Positions 8,291-17,604 of a DNA stretch of 64,000 nt are shown here, in pieces. Every line of letters begins with the position of its first letter. The stretch's first letter is position 1. The notes below the pieces were generated by a model. The model did no database searches. It was not told the origin of the DNA and was given only the letters and a program-made list of their open reading frames with translations. Location: positions 744,001-808,000 of the forward strand of contig CAVWLA010000003.1 of assembly GCA_963755825.1 (NCBI GenBank), in the 5' to 3' direction. The DNA is from DATBQN01 sp963755825. Its GTDB lineage: Bacteria; Acidobacteriota; Thermoanaerobaculia; Multivoradales; UBA5704. The position numbers were made by a program, and so were the translations under genes.

Positions 8291-9535
8291 GTGCCACCCA
8301 TCGTGCCGGCGACGCCGCGGCTGTCCCGGCGGCTCGCCTTCGATCCGCCGCTGACGCGGCTCGCCGCGGCGGTCGCCGAGCGGGCGGCGCGCGGCGCCGC
8401 GACGCTCGACCTCACGGTCAGCAACCCGACCCGGGTGGGCATCCCTTACCCGGAGGACGAGCTCGCCGAGATCCTGGCGCGCGGCGCCGCGGCGCCCTAC
8501 CGGCCGGAGCCGCGCGGCCTCGTCTCGGCGCGCGAGGCGCTCGCCGCGGCGCTGTCACGGCCGGGCGACGAGGTGTCGCCGGACGACCTGCTGCTCACCG
8601 CCTCGACGAGCGAAGCGTACGGCTTCCTCTTCAAGCTGCTCTTGGACCCCGGCGACGAGGTGCTGACGCCGGTCCCCTCATATCCCCTGCTCGACGACCT
8701 GGCGGCGCTCGAAGGCGTGCGGCTCGCCCACTTCCCGCTCGATCCGGTACGCCTCGGCGGCCGCGGCGCGGGCGGGCCGGCGGCGCTCCGCTTCGCGCTT
8801 GAGGCGGAGGCGCTGGCGCCGGCGTTGACCGCCGCGACGCGCGCCCTGGTCGTCGTCCATCCCAACAACCCGACCGGCGGCTACCTCTCGCCGGCCGAGC
8901 AGGAGACGGCGGCGGCGCTCTGCGCGGAGCGCGGCCTGGCGCTCGTCTCGGACGAGGTCTTCGCCGACTATCCGCTCTCCGAGGCGCCGCGCGCCGGCCC
9001 GGCGGCGGCGCGCGCCGAGGGCCTCGCCTTCTCGCTCGGCGGCCTCTCCAAGGGCGCCGGTCTCCCATCCTGGAAGCTCGGCTGGGTGCGCGTCGGCGGG
9101 CCGCTCGCGGCGCGGCGGGCCGCCCTGGCGGCCCTCGACCGCATCGCCGACACCTACCTCTCGGTGGCGACGCCGGTGCAGGAGGCGCTCCCCGCGCTCC
9201 TCCGCCTGGCGCCGCGCATCCGCCGCGCCATCGCCGGGCGCACGGCGGGGAACCTCGGCCACCTCGCCGCGGCGCTCGCCGGCGCCGGCGCCCTCGAGCT
9301 GCTGCCGCCCGAGGGCGGCTGGTCGGCGGTCCTCCGCATCCCGCGCGTCGCGCCGGACGAGGAGCTGGCGCTCGACCTCCTCGCCGCCGCGGGCACCCTC
9401 GTCCATCCCGGCTATCTCTTCGACTTTCCGGACGACGGCTACCTCGTGCTCTCGCTCCTCCCCGAGCCCGGCCGCTTCGCCGCCGGCGTCGAGCGCCTGA
9501 TCGCCTATCTGCTGGAGCGCATCGACGGGAGCTAG
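8291..9535 (+). CDS. Class I/II PLP-dependent aminotransferase
   Basis: A 414-residue fold-type I aminotransferase. It shows VVHPNNPTGGYL (binding PLP and substrate), the Asp of LVSDEVFADYPL (pairs with the pyridine nitrogen) and SLGGLSKGAGLPSWKLGW, whose first Lys should form the Schiff base. The substrate cannot be assigned; the family covers aspartate, aromatic and alanine aminotransferases. The GTG start is chosen because no better in-frame start fits the family N terminus. A TAGACT sequence at 8279-8284 ends 6 bases before it and could be the -10 box of a leaderless message, but no clear -35 is visible. Confidence 0.85.
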   Translation: MPPIVPATPRLSRRLAFDPPLTRLAAAVAERAARGAATLDLTVSNPTRVGIPYPEDELAEILARGAAAPYRPEPRGLVSAREALAAALSRPGDEVSPDDLLLTASTSEAYGFLFKLLLDPGDEVLTPVPSYPLLDDLAALEGVRLAHFPLDPVRLGGRGAGGPAALRFALEAEALAPALTAATRALVVVHPNNPTGGYLSPAEQETAAALCAERGLALVSDEVFADYPLSEAPRAGPAAARAEGLAFSLGGLSKGAGLPSWKLGWVRVGGPLAARRAALAALDRIADTYLSVATPVQEALPALLRLAPRIRRAIAGRTAGNLGHLAAALAGAGALELLPPEGGWSAVLRIPRVAPDEELALDLLAAAGTLVHPGYLFDFPDDGYLVLSLLPEPGRFAAGVERLIAYLLERIDGS

Positions 9536-9586
9536 CGCAGTGCCCCGACCACCGGGCACGCCTGTTGCGTCGTCTCGCCAGAACCC

Positions 9587-11332
9587 ATGGACAACGTCGA
9601 GATCGCCCGCGCTCTCTCCGAGGTTGCCGATGTCCTCGAGATCCAGGACGGCAACAGTTTCCGCATCCGCGCCTACAGGAACGCCGTGCGCACCGTCGAG
9701 GCGCAGACGGTGTCGCTCGCCGAGCGCGTCGCGGCGGGTGCCCAGCTCACCGACCTGCCGGGGATCGGCAAGGAGATGGCGAGCCACATCCGCGAGCTGG
9801 TGACGACCGGCACCCTCGCCTACCGCGACGAGCTGCTCGCCGAGACGCCGCGCTCGCTCCTCGCGGTGGTGAACCTCCCCGGCGTCGGCCCCAAGAAGGC
9901 GCGCCGGCTCTTCGACGAGCTGGGGCTCGCCTCGATCGAGGAGGTCGAGCAGGCCGCCCGCGCCGGCAAGCTCGCCGCCCTCGCCGGCTTCGGCGCCAAG
10001 AGCCAGGAGAAGATCCTGCAGGGGATCGCCGCGGCGCGGGAGCACGGCGCCCGCCACCTGCTGCACGAGGTCGAGCGCCACGTCGAGCCGCTCCTCGCCT
10101 ACATGGCCGGCGCGCCGGGGCTCGAGCGGCTGGAGGTGGCCGGCAGCTACCGCCGGCGCGCCGAGACGGTGGGCGACGTCGACCTCCTGGGGATCGCCGA
10201 CGGCGAGGCGGCCGCCGCCAGCATGGCCCGCTTCCTCGCCTACCCGCAGATCGAGCGGGTGGCGATGGCGGGGCCGACGCGCGCCGCGGTCGTCCTCGGC
10301 TCCGGCCTCGCCGTCGACCTCCGCATCGTGCCGCGCGCCTGCTACGGCGCCGCGCTCGTCTACTTCACCGGCTCGAAGGAGCACAACGTCCACCTGCGCC
10401 AGCTCGCTGTGCGGCGCGGCCTGCGCATCTCGGAGTACGGCGTCTTCCGCGCCGCCGAGGTCGAGGAGCAGGGCGATGCGGCGCGGCCGTTCGCCGGCGC
10501 CGAGGAGGCGGAGGTCTACGCCGCCGTCGGCCTCCCCTGGATCCCCCCCGAGCTGCGCGAGGACCGCGGCGAGTTCGCCGAGGCCGGGCACCGGCGCCTG
10601 CCGGCGCTGGTGCGGGTGGAGGACATCCGCGGCGACCTCCAGATGCACTCGACGTGGTCCGACGGCCGCGTGCCGCTCGAGGAGATGGTCGCCGCCTGCG
10701 CCGCCCGCGGCTACGAGTACATGGCGATCACCGACCACAGCAAGGCGCTCGCCATGGTGCGCGGCTTGGATGCCTACCGGCTCGGCCTGCAGTGGCGCGA
10801 GATCGCCGCCATCCAGGCGCGCCGGCCGGGGATCTGCATCCTCAAGAGCCTGGAGATCGACATCCTCGCCGACGGTTCGCTCGATCTCGAGGAGGAGATG
10901 ATCGCCGGGCTCGACCTCGTCGTCGTCTCCATCCACTCGCGCTTCGAGCTGCCGCGCGACGAGCAGACGGCGCGCATCCTCAAGGCCATCCGCCACCCGC
11001 GGGTGGGCGTCCTCGCGCATCCCACCGGCCGGCGCATCAACCAGCGGAAGCCGATCGACTTCGACATCGAGCTGGTGCTCGCCGAGGCGGCGCGGCTGCG
11101 GGTCGCCGTCGAGGCCAACGCCAGCCCGCACCGGCTCGACCTGAAGGACACCCACCTCTCCCTCGCCCGCGACCTCGGCTGCAAGATCGTCATCAGCACC
11201 GACGCCCATCGCCCCGGCGAGCTCGCCAACCTCCGCCACGGCGTCGACCAGGCCCGCCGCGCCGGCCTCGTCGCCGGCGACGTGCTGAACACCCTGCCGC
11301 TCGACGCCTTCCTCGCCGCCATCCGCCGCTGA
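9587..11332 (+). CDS. polX: DNA polymerase X family protein with C-terminal PHP nuclease domain
   Basis: A 581-residue bacterial PolX of usual length. The N-terminal part has the 8-kDa and helix-hairpin-helix regions (LPGIGKEMASHI and LPGVGPKKARRLF), then the palm with TVGDVDLLG and AVDLRI, supplying the catalytic Asp residues. From about residue 345 a PHP domain keeps all its expected metal-ligand motifs: LQMHSTWSDG, ITDHSKA, SLEIDIL, VVSIHSR, VLAHPTGR, VEANASP and STDAHRPGE. The family fills short gaps in base-excision repair and has 3'-5' exonuclease activity from the PHP domain. It stands alone, co-directional with its neighbours. Confidence 0.93.
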   Translation: MDNVEIARALSEVADVLEIQDGNSFRIRAYRNAVRTVEAQTVSLAERVAAGAQLTDLPGIGKEMASHIRELVTTGTLAYRDELLAETPRSLLAVVNLPGVGPKKARRLFDELGLASIEEVEQAARAGKLAALAGFGAKSQEKILQGIAAAREHGARHLLHEVERHVEPLLAYMAGAPGLERLEVAGSYRRRAETVGDVDLLGIADGEAAAASMARFLAYPQIERVAMAGPTRAAVVLGSGLAVDLRIVPRACYGAALVYFTGSKEHNVHLRQLAVRRGLRISEYGVFRAAEVEEQGDAARPFAGAEEAEVYAAVGLPWIPPELREDRGEFAEAGHRRLPALVRVEDIRGDLQMHSTWSDGRVPLEEMVAACAARGYEYMAITDHSKALAMVRGLDAYRLGLQWREIAAIQARRPGICILKSLEIDILADGSLDLEEEMIAGLDLVVVSIHSRFELPRDEQTARILKAIRHPRVGVLAHPTGRRINQRKPIDFDIELVLAEAARLRVAVEANASPHRLDLKDTHLSLARDLGCKIVISTDAHRPGELANLRHGVDQARRAGLVAGDVLNTLPLDAFLAAIRR

Positions 11333-11426
11333 GGCGCGGCTGGCGGGCGGGCGGAGGACCATGCGGTAAACTTCTCCTCCACCGCGACGTAAACCCGCGA
11401 TGACATCTGCCGCGAGGTACCACCCC

Positions 11427-12998
11427 ATGCCCGAGACCCGTCCCCGCCGATCGCAGCCGTTCCTCCCCGTCCTCGCCCTGGCGCTCGCCGCCGCCGTCCT
11501 CGCCCTCCCGGCGCCCGCCGCGGCGCAGAGCTTGAAGGACTTCGAGGCGCGGACCACCGTCCACGTGCTGCCCAACGGCTGGACCTTCATCCTCGTCCGC
11601 CGTCCCGAGGCGCCGGTGTTCTCCTTCCAGACCGTGGTCGACGTCGGCTCGGCGCAGGAGGTGACCGGCATCACCGGTCTCGCCCACATGTTCGAGCACA
11701 TGGCCTTCAAGGGCACCCACGACATCGGCACCCGCGACTACGCGGCCGAGAAGGGGGCGATCGAGGAGCAGGAGGCGGCGTACCAGGCCTACCAGGCGGC
11801 CCGTCTGGCGCGCCATCCGGACGACAAGCACGTGCAGGCGCTCTTCGCCGAGTTCAAGAAGAAGCAGGCCGCCGCCGACCAGTACGTGGTGAAGAACGAG
11901 TTCGACGACATCCTCTCCTCCGCCGGCGGCGTCGGCCTGAACGCCTTCACCGCCGCCGACGAGACCGCCTACTTCTACTCGCTCCCCTCGAACAAGGCCG
12001 AGCTCTTCGCCTACTTGGAATCCGATCGCTTCGCCGAGCCGGTCTTCCGCGAGTTCTACAAGGAGCGCGACGTGGTGCTCGAGGAGCGGCGGCTGCGCAC
12101 CGAGAGCCAGCCGGTCGGCCGGCTGATCGAGCAGCTCGTCACCACCGCCTTCATCGCCCACCCGTACCAGCACCCGACGGTCGGCTGGTCGAGCGACCTC
12201 CACTCCTTCACGCTGACCGACGCCGAGGCCTTCTTCAACAAGTACTACGTGCCGGCCAACCTCATCACGGTGGTGGTGGGCGACGTCGATCCGCAGACCT
12301 TCGTGCCGCTCATCGACCGCTATTTCGGCCGCATCCCGGCGCGTCCGGCCCCGGAGCCGTTGCGCACCGTCGAGCCGGCGCAGGTCGCCGAGCGCACGGT
12401 GGTGCTCGAGGACCCCTCGCAGCCGTTCTACATCGAGGCCTACCACCGGCCGGCGGGGAGCGACCCCGACTCCGCGGTCTACGACGCCATCGACGACATC
12501 CTCAGCTACGGCCGCTCGTCGCGGCTCTACCGCGCTCTCGTGCGCGACCAGAAGTCGACCATCCAGGTGCAGTCGTTCTCCGGCTTCCCGGGCCTCAAGT
12601 ACCCGACCCTCTGGGCGGTGCTGGCGGTGCCGGCGGTGGGCTCGTCCGACGAGAAGGTGCAGGCCGGCCTGCGCGCCGAGCTCGAGCGGCTGAAGACCGA
12701 GGACGTCACCGACGAGGAGCTCGCCCGCTTCAAGACCCGCGCCCGCGTCGACCTCGTGCGCGCCCTGCGCAGCAACGCCGGCATCGCCTCGCAGCTCGCC
12801 GAGGCGCAGCGCATCTATGGCGACTGGCGCGAGGTGTTCAAGACCCTCGACCGCATCGACAAGGTCACCAAGGCGGACATCCGCCGGGTGGCCGTGCGCA
12901 CCTTCGAGAAGACCAACCGCACGGTGGCGATGATCGTCACCGCCACCGCCGCCGATGCCAAGGCGCCCGCAGCGCGGCCGGCACAGAGCGGCCGCTAG
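11427..12998 (+). CDS. Secreted M16 zinc peptidase, catalytic subunit
   Basis: A 523-residue peptidase of the insulinase/pitrilysin family (M16B). An Arg-rich n-region and hydrophobic core over residues about 12-33 ending in APAAAQS form a signal peptide, so it acts in the periplasm or outside the cell. The inverted zinc motif HMFEH is at residues 87-91, and the distal Glu region is YLESDRF...LEERRL. The ATG at 11427 is preferred to one at 11400 because GAGGT lies 8 bases upstream. It is followed after 18 bases by a second M16 protein without the zinc motif, so the two probably form one heterodimeric peptidase. Confidence 0.9.
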   Translation: MPETRPRRSQPFLPVLALALAAAVLALPAPAAAQSLKDFEARTTVHVLPNGWTFILVRRPEAPVFSFQTVVDVGSAQEVTGITGLAHMFEHMAFKGTHDIGTRDYAAEKGAIEEQEAAYQAYQAARLARHPDDKHVQALFAEFKKKQAAADQYVVKNEFDDILSSAGGVGLNAFTAADETAYFYSLPSNKAELFAYLESDRFAEPVFREFYKERDVVLEERRLRTESQPVGRLIEQLVTTAFIAHPYQHPTVGWSSDLHSFTLTDAEAFFNKYYVPANLITVVVGDVDPQTFVPLIDRYFGRIPARPAPEPLRTVEPAQVAERTVVLEDPSQPFYIEAYHRPAGSDPDSAVYDAIDDILSYGRSSRLYRALVRDQKSTIQVQSFSGFPGLKYPTLWAVLAVPAVGSSDEKVQAGLRAELERLKTEDVTDEELARFKTRARVDLVRALRSNAGIASQLAEAQRIYGDWREVFKTLDRIDKVTKADIRRVAVRTFEKTNRTVAMIVTATAADAKAPAARPAQSGR

Positions 12999-13016
12999 CG
13001 GCCCTCGGGAGACACC

Positions 13017-14504
13017 ATGACCTTCACCAGATCCAGCAATCATCGAGCCCGCGGCGCCGCCTGGGCCGCCGGCCTGCTCCTGGCCGCCGCCGCCGTCCCC
13101 GTCCTCGCCGCCGGGCCGGCGAAGAGCATCGGCGACCTCCGCTACCCGCCCCTCCCCGACTTCAAGATCCCGCAGCCGGAGCGCGTGGTGCTCGCCAACG
13201 GCATGGTCGTCATGCTGCTCGAGGACCACGAGCTGCCGCTGGTCGACGCCGTCGCCCTGGTCCACACCGGCGCCAGCCTCGAGCCGGCGGACAAGGCGGG
13301 CCTCGCCGGGCTCACCGGCCGCATGCTGCGCTCCGGCGGCACCGCCAAGATGAAGGCCGACCAGCTCGACGACTACCTCGACGACAAGGGCGCCTCGATC
13401 GAGAGCTCGATCGGCGAGGAGTCAGGCCGCGTCTCGCTCTCGGCGCTCAAGGAGGATTTCGCCGCCGTCTTTCCGGTCTTCGCCGACGTCCTCCGCCACC
13501 CCGGCTTCGACCCGGCCAAGCTCGCGGTGGCGCGCAACCAGGCGATGGCGCAGGTGGCGCGGCAGAACGACAGCCCGCAGCAGGTCCTCATCCGCGAGTT
13601 CCGGAAGACCGTCTACGGCGCCGACTCCCCCTACGCCCGCACCCCCACTTTCGCCAGCCTGGCGCACATCGAGCGCGCCGACCTGGTGGCCTGGCATGCG
13701 CAGTACTTCCACCCCGACGGCGTCGTGCTCGGGCTGGTCGGCGACTTCCGCCGCGACGAGGCGCTGAAGATGATCGAGGCCGCCTTCGGCGACTGGCCGA
13801 AGGGGGCGCCGATGGCGAAGCACGAGGTGCCCTACCGCACGACGCCAGCCCCCGGCGTCTACTTCGCCGAGAAGAACGACGTGACGCAGTCGAACGTCGC
13901 GATGGGTGGCCTCGGCATCCTGCGCAGCAACCCCGACTACTACGCCGTCGACGTGATGAACTACGTGCTCTCGGGGAGCTTCGCCTCGCGCCTGTTCTCC
14001 AACGTGCGCTCGAAGAAGGGGCTCGCCTACTCGGTCTTCGGCCAGGTCGGCGACGACTGGGACCACCCGGGCATGACCATCTTCGGGCTGTCGACGAAGA
14101 CCGAGACGACCGGCGCCGGCATCGAGGCGCTGCTCGTCGAGGCGCGCGACATGGCCGCCAGGCCGCCGACCGACGAGGAGGTCGAGAAGGGCAAGCAGGC
14201 GCTCCTCAACTCGTTCGTCTTCCGCGTCGACTCGAAGCGCGGCGTCCTCGAAGAGGAGATGGAGCTCGAGTACCACGGCTATCCGCTCGACTGGCTGGCG
14301 AAGTATCGCGCCGGCATCGAATCGGTCACCGCGCCCCAGCTGCGCGCCGCCGCCGTCAAGTACCTCCACCCCGACCAGTTCGCCATCGTCGTCGTCGGGC
14401 CGAGCAAGGGCACCGACCGGCCGCTCGCCGACTTCGGCAAGGTCACCACCCTCGACCTCACGATCCCCCGCCCGCCGACGCCGCAGGCGCCGGCCAAGCG
14501 CTAG
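13017..14504 (+). CDS. Secreted M16-family protein lacking the zinc motif, likely partner subunit
   Basis: A 495-residue M16-family protein with a signal peptide (residues about 12-31, ending VLAAGPA). At the place of the HxxEH zinc site the sequence reads GLAGLTGRMLRSGG, so it should be catalytically inactive. The C-terminal part keeps the family Arg-Tyr region in the form of RLFSNVRSKKGLAYSVFG, which in other M16B dimers helps bind substrate for the partner. It lies 18 bases after the catalytic gene, and a strong hairpin follows it, so the pair is one transcription unit. Function as the non-catalytic half is inferred from family knowledge. Confidence 0.88.
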   Translation: MTFTRSSNHRARGAAWAAGLLLAAAAVPVLAAGPAKSIGDLRYPPLPDFKIPQPERVVLANGMVVMLLEDHELPLVDAVALVHTGASLEPADKAGLAGLTGRMLRSGGTAKMKADQLDDYLDDKGASIESSIGEESGRVSLSALKEDFAAVFPVFADVLRHPGFDPAKLAVARNQAMAQVARQNDSPQQVLIREFRKTVYGADSPYARTPTFASLAHIERADLVAWHAQYFHPDGVVLGLVGDFRRDEALKMIEAAFGDWPKGAPMAKHEVPYRTTPAPGVYFAEKNDVTQSNVAMGGLGILRSNPDYYAVDVMNYVLSGSFASRLFSNVRSKKGLAYSVFGQVGDDWDHPGMTIFGLSTKTETTGAGIEALLVEARDMAARPPTDEEVEKGKQALLNSFVFRVDSKRGVLEEEMELEYHGYPLDWLAKYRAGIESVTAPQLRAAAVKYLHPDQFAIVVVGPSKGTDRPLADFGKVTTLDLTIPRPPTPQAPAKR

Positions 14505-14527
14505 TCCGGCCCGCGACGACGCCCGCC

Positions 14528-14559
14528 AACGCGCCCGGCTGCCTCCAGCCGGGCGCGTT
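14528..14559 (+). terminator. Hairpin terminator after the M16 pair
   Basis: A perfect 13-bp stem (AACGCGCCCGGCT and its complement) with a 6-base loop starts 23 bases after the stop of the second M16 gene. It is followed by the pyrimidine-rich TCTCTCATCTT rather than a pure T run, so termination may be only partly Rho-independent. Confidence 0.65.
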
Positions 14560-14635
14560 CTCTCATCTTCAGCTTGCAGTGGCTGGGGTATGCGGCGGCA
14601 TGCGGCGGGTATCGGGCCGCCCGGTCGTCACGACC

Positions 14636-14977
14636 TCACGGGTGACTTAGACCGTCCTTCTGGCCTCCTCCGGAGTCGGGCTTCGGCAGCTGGAGCACCA
14701 GCTCGAAGAGCCGCATTCGGAGGGCCGGCGCTCGGCGCTGCGCCTCGAGGAGCCGGCCCTTGAGCACAAGACCCTCGAGCCAGGCGCGCGAGAAATCTCC
14801 TGCCGTCCGCTGCATCTCGGCGACCATTGCATTCACTGCGCGCTGAATCTCGCCGTCCTCGGCCTTCATTGCCGCACCCGTCTCCGGTTGCACCCGCGCC
14901 ACGAATGCCAGAGCCTCATCGACCGTCGCCTCCCCCCCCACCGCCGCTGGCTGCCGCCTCCTCGAGGCGCCCATCAC
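14636..14977 (-). CDS. Small protein of unknown function with an 8-G homopolymer near its start
   Basis: A 113-residue reading frame whose residues about 18-100 have a credible helical composition (DEALAFVARVQ, AMVAEMQRTAGDFSRAWLEG). I do not recognise the family. The start is uncertain: GTG at 14977 or ATG at 14974 lack a well-placed ribosome site. A different frame begins with ATG at 14992, just after GGGAGG, and meets this one at a run of eight G (14932-14939 on the + strand as C). A one-base slip there would join that start to the folded part. It could be a real gene with a variable tract, a gene with a sequencing error, or a decayed gene. Confidence 0.4.
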   Translation of the reverse strand: MMGASRRRQPAAVGGEATVDEALAFVARVQPETGAAMKAEDGEIQRAVNAMVAEMQRTAGDFSRAWLEGLVLKGRLLEAQRRAPALRMRLFELVLQLPKPDSGGGQKDGLSHP

Positions 14978-15209
14978 GGGCGCGTTCTTCCATCCTCCCT
15001 GACCCCCCGCGGGCAGGCTTTACACGGCCGGACCGCCGGCGGCGGCTCCAGCCTTCGCCGCTCGACCGTTACCGGCGCTCGTCACTGCGGGCGCAGGCGC
15101 CTCGGCCGACGCGGCACGGGCACCCTACGTAGATAGGGAGGGAGGGCGAGGCACGCTTCTTGATTCCCTCCCCGTCGAGCCGTCGCTCCGAGCGACCCTG
15201 GAGGCCAGC

Positions 15210-16358
15210 ATGACCGACGCCCTGCAGCCCACCCGAGTGCTGATGACCGCCGACGCCGTCGGCGGGGTGTGGAGCGATGCCATCGACCTCGCCCGCGGCC
15301 TCGCGGCGCGCGGCGTCGAGGTGGCGCTCGCCACCATGGGCGCGCCGCTCGCCGACGCCCAGCGCGAGACCGCCGAGCGCATCCCCGGCGTGCGGGTGTT
15401 CGAGAGCGCCTACCGCGTCGAGTGGATGGAGGACCCCTGGCGCGACGTCGAGCGCGCCGGGCAGTGGCTGCTCGACCTCGAGGCCCGCGTCGCCCCCGAT
15501 GTCGTCCACCTGAACGGCTGCTCGCACGCCGCGCTGCCCTGGGCGGCGCCCCGCCTCGTCGTCGCCCGCTCCTGCGCCCTCTCGCGCTGGTGGGCTGTCG
15601 AGGGGGTGCCGGCGCCGGCGGAGTGGGATCGCTATCGCCAGGCGGTGGCCGCCGGGCTCGCCGCCGCCGACCTCGTGGTGGTGCCGACCGCCGCGGTGCT
15701 CGCCGACCTCGCCCTCCAGCACGGCCTGCCGCGGCGCAGCCGGGTGATCCCCAACGGCCGCGACGGCCGGCTCTTCCGGCCGGCCACCAAGGAGCCCATC
15801 ATCTTCGCCGCCGGCCGCATCGGCGACCCGGCGGCGAATCTCGAAGCCCTCGAGGCGGTCGCCCCCGAGATCCCCTGGCCGATCTACGTCGGCGGCGACG
15901 TGCCGGCGCCGAACGCCGGCTGCCCCGAGTCGCTCGTCCACTTCACCCGCCACCTCGGCCGCCTCACCCCGCGCGCCCACGCCGCCTGGCTCGGCCGCAG
16001 CGCCATCTTCGCCCTGCCGGCACGCTACGACCCCTCGGGTGTCTCGGCCCTCGAGGCGGCGCTCGCCGGCTGCGCCCTGGTGCTCGGCGACATCCCCAGC
16101 CTGCGCGAGACCTGGCGCAACCGCGCGGCCTTCGTGCCGCCCGGCGACCCGGCCGCCCTCGCCGCCGCGCTCGTCCGCCTGATCGAGGACCCCGACCGCC
16201 GCGCCTCGCTCGCCGCCGGCGCGCGCCAGCGGGCGACCGAGCTCACCCCCGAGCGCATGCTCGAGGGCTATCTCGCCGCCTACGCCGACCTCCTCGCCGA
16301 GCGCCGCCTGCCGGCGGCGCGAGAGCTCGCGGCGAGCGCGGCGCCGCTCGCGGGATAG
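15210..16358 (+). CDS. Glycosyltransferase family 4 protein
   Basis: A 382-residue GT-B fold retaining glycosyltransferase. The N-terminal half has VLMTADAVGGVWSDAIDLAR and DVVHLNGCSHAALP. The C-terminal nucleotide-sugar half has the linker IPNGRDGRLFRPA, IIFAAGRIGDPAANLEAL, IFALPARYDPSGVSALEAAL (the conserved E-x7-E region is partly present) and LVLGDIPSLRETW. It probably transfers a sugar from a nucleotide donor to a glycan, lipid or small molecule at the cytoplasmic face. Acceptor and donor are unknown, and no other sugar gene lies next to it. The 232-base stretch upstream (14978-15209) shows nothing I can name. Confidence 0.85.
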   Translation: MTDALQPTRVLMTADAVGGVWSDAIDLARGLAARGVEVALATMGAPLADAQRETAERIPGVRVFESAYRVEWMEDPWRDVERAGQWLLDLEARVAPDVVHLNGCSHAALPWAAPRLVVARSCALSRWWAVEGVPAPAEWDRYRQAVAAGLAAADLVVVPTAAVLADLALQHGLPRRSRVIPNGRDGRLFRPATKEPIIFAAGRIGDPAANLEALEAVAPEIPWPIYVGGDVPAPNAGCPESLVHFTRHLGRLTPRAHAAWLGRSAIFALPARYDPSGVSALEAALAGCALVLGDIPSLRETWRNRAAFVPPGDPAALAAALVRLIEDPDRRASLAAGARQRATELTPERMLEGYLAAYADLLAERRLPAARELAASAAPLAG

Positions 16359-16391
16359 GGCAATTAGAAAGAGCCTGAGCGGTCCGGTGGT

Positions 16392-17153
16392 CTAGCGGCG
16401 AACGGCAGGCGCCCCGGTCGCCCGTGACGCCCCGGGCGCCTCGATCGCGGCTCGCCTGACCGCCAGCGGCTGGCGTGAGCACGTCGCCGTCGTCCGCGGC
16501 GCGCCGCTCGCCAGGTCCACGCAGGTGAACTGCTCCAGCCCCCAGGGGCAGCTCGCATCGGCGTCGCTGCGGAGCGCCGCGCAGGCGCTCTTGCCCGCGG
16601 GTCGCTCGTCGAGCCGCACGGGCAGCTCGACCACCACGGTCGGATGCTCGTCGCCGCGTCCGATCGCCCGCAGCAGCTGGGGAAAGTCGCTCTTCTCCCA
16701 GCCCACGGGATCCGGTCCGGCGCCCGCCGCCGGCGTCAGCACGTAGCGCTGCGCCACCGGGCGGACGACCATCGGGAGGGTGATGAGCAGATGGGCGGTT
16801 CCGCCGGGCGCGAGCCCGTCCGGCCCGAGGTCGACCGTGAAGCCGTGCCAGTCGTAGGAGAACGAGCCGGCGCCGGCTGCGGAGAGCCTCGCGAAGCGCA
16901 GCGGCAGGCGAGAGAGGACCTCTCCCGACACGTTGTGCACGTCGGCGGAGAGGCTCGCCAGACCGGCCCAATTCGGGCCGCTCTCATCCCGCGGCCCCGC
17001 CAGGATCTCGAACGGCGCGCCGGGGACGTTGAGGATCTCCGCCGTGTACTGCGGCGTCGAGAGCGCGTGCAGGCCAGCCACAGGAAGCAGAATGGCGGCG
17101 GCCAGCAGGCCGAGGATCGAGAGGAAGAGTGGACGTCGGTCGGTGAGATTCAT
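16392..17153 (-). CDS. Exported protein of unknown function, third gene of a lineage-specific operon
   Basis: A 253-residue protein with an N-terminal signal sequence or anchor (residues about 8-30) starting at ATG 17153, which overlaps the TGA of the upstream gene as ATGA. The mature part reads like beta-sandwich sequence (TAEILNVPGAPFEILAG, SYDWHGFTVDLGPDGLAPGG, AHLLITLPMVV) and has three Cys near the end (SACAAL, SCPWGLEQFTC) plus one in TATCSRQ. I do not recognise it. It is the last gene of a three-gene unit of exported proteins with lower GC than the rest of the window; the three products may act together outside the cytoplasm. Confidence 0.7.
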   Translation of the reverse strand: MNLTDRRPLFLSILGLLAAAILLPVAGLHALSTPQYTAEILNVPGAPFEILAGPRDESGPNWAGLASLSADVHNVSGEVLSRLPLRFARLSAAGAGSFSYDWHGFTVDLGPDGLAPGGTAHLLITLPMVVRPVAQRYVLTPAAGAGPDPVGWEKSDFPQLLRAIGRGDEHPTVVVELPVRLDERPAGKSACAALRSDADASCPWGLEQFTCVDLASGAPRTTATCSRQPLAVRRAAIEAPGASRATGAPAVRR

Positions 17154-17569
17154 CGTTCCCCCTTTTTCGGCTCGCCCGTCGCCACGGCCACCTTTTTGGC
17201 CCCTGTCGAGACGCCCGCATGACGAGCGCTCGCACCGGGCGCCGCGGGCGCGACGATCGTCGCCGCGCTTCCACCATATTGGTGGTATTCGACCACCTTG
17301 TCGTGACAGTAGGTGATGGAGCCGTTCGGATTCTCCGAGCACTCGGTATAGCCCGGCTGTCCTGTGTTGTGATACTCGCAGAGGTAGCAACCATCCCCTC
17401 CCTCCTCGCACTGCGCGTCGTCCGCCGGCAGGGCACCGGGGACGAAGCTGCAGCCAGAGGAATCCGCAGCACCTGCGCGGGGGATCATCAGCCACACCCC
17501 TGCGGCCAGCGTGGCGACCAGGAACGACCTGAAGAGCCTCGCCTCACGTCTGCTTCTCGCCACCCACAT
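17150..17569 (-). CDS. Small secreted Cys-rich protein of unknown function
   Basis: A 139-residue protein with a signal peptide (hydrophobic residues about 14-29, cleavage likely after PRAGA). The next 65 residues hold six Cys, in SSGCSF, DAQCEE, GDGCYLCEYH, YTECSE and ITYCHD, which suggests three disulfides or a metal site. The C-terminal 40 residues are low-complexity Ala/Gly/Lys. ATG 17569 is chosen over a TTG 39 bases upstream because it follows GGAGGCTGCG and fits the signal peptide. It overlaps the next gene by ATGA and follows the 384-residue gene by 35 bases. No family is recognised. Confidence 0.7.
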   Translation of the reverse strand: MWVARSRREARLFRSFLVATLAAGVWLMIPRAGAADSSGCSFVPGALPADDAQCEEGGDGCYLCEYHNTGQPGYTECSENPNGSITYCHDKVVEYHQYGGSAATIVAPAAPGASARHAGVSTGAKKVAVATGEPKKGER

Positions 17570-17604
17570 CGCAGCCTCCTCCTTTCGAGATCGACCTCGA
17601 AGAC

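Noticed and set aside
14827..15132. Plus-strand small protein between the M16 pair and the glycosyltransferase
   Set aside because: Pro/Arg/Ser-rich sequence typical of a non-coding GC-rich frame.
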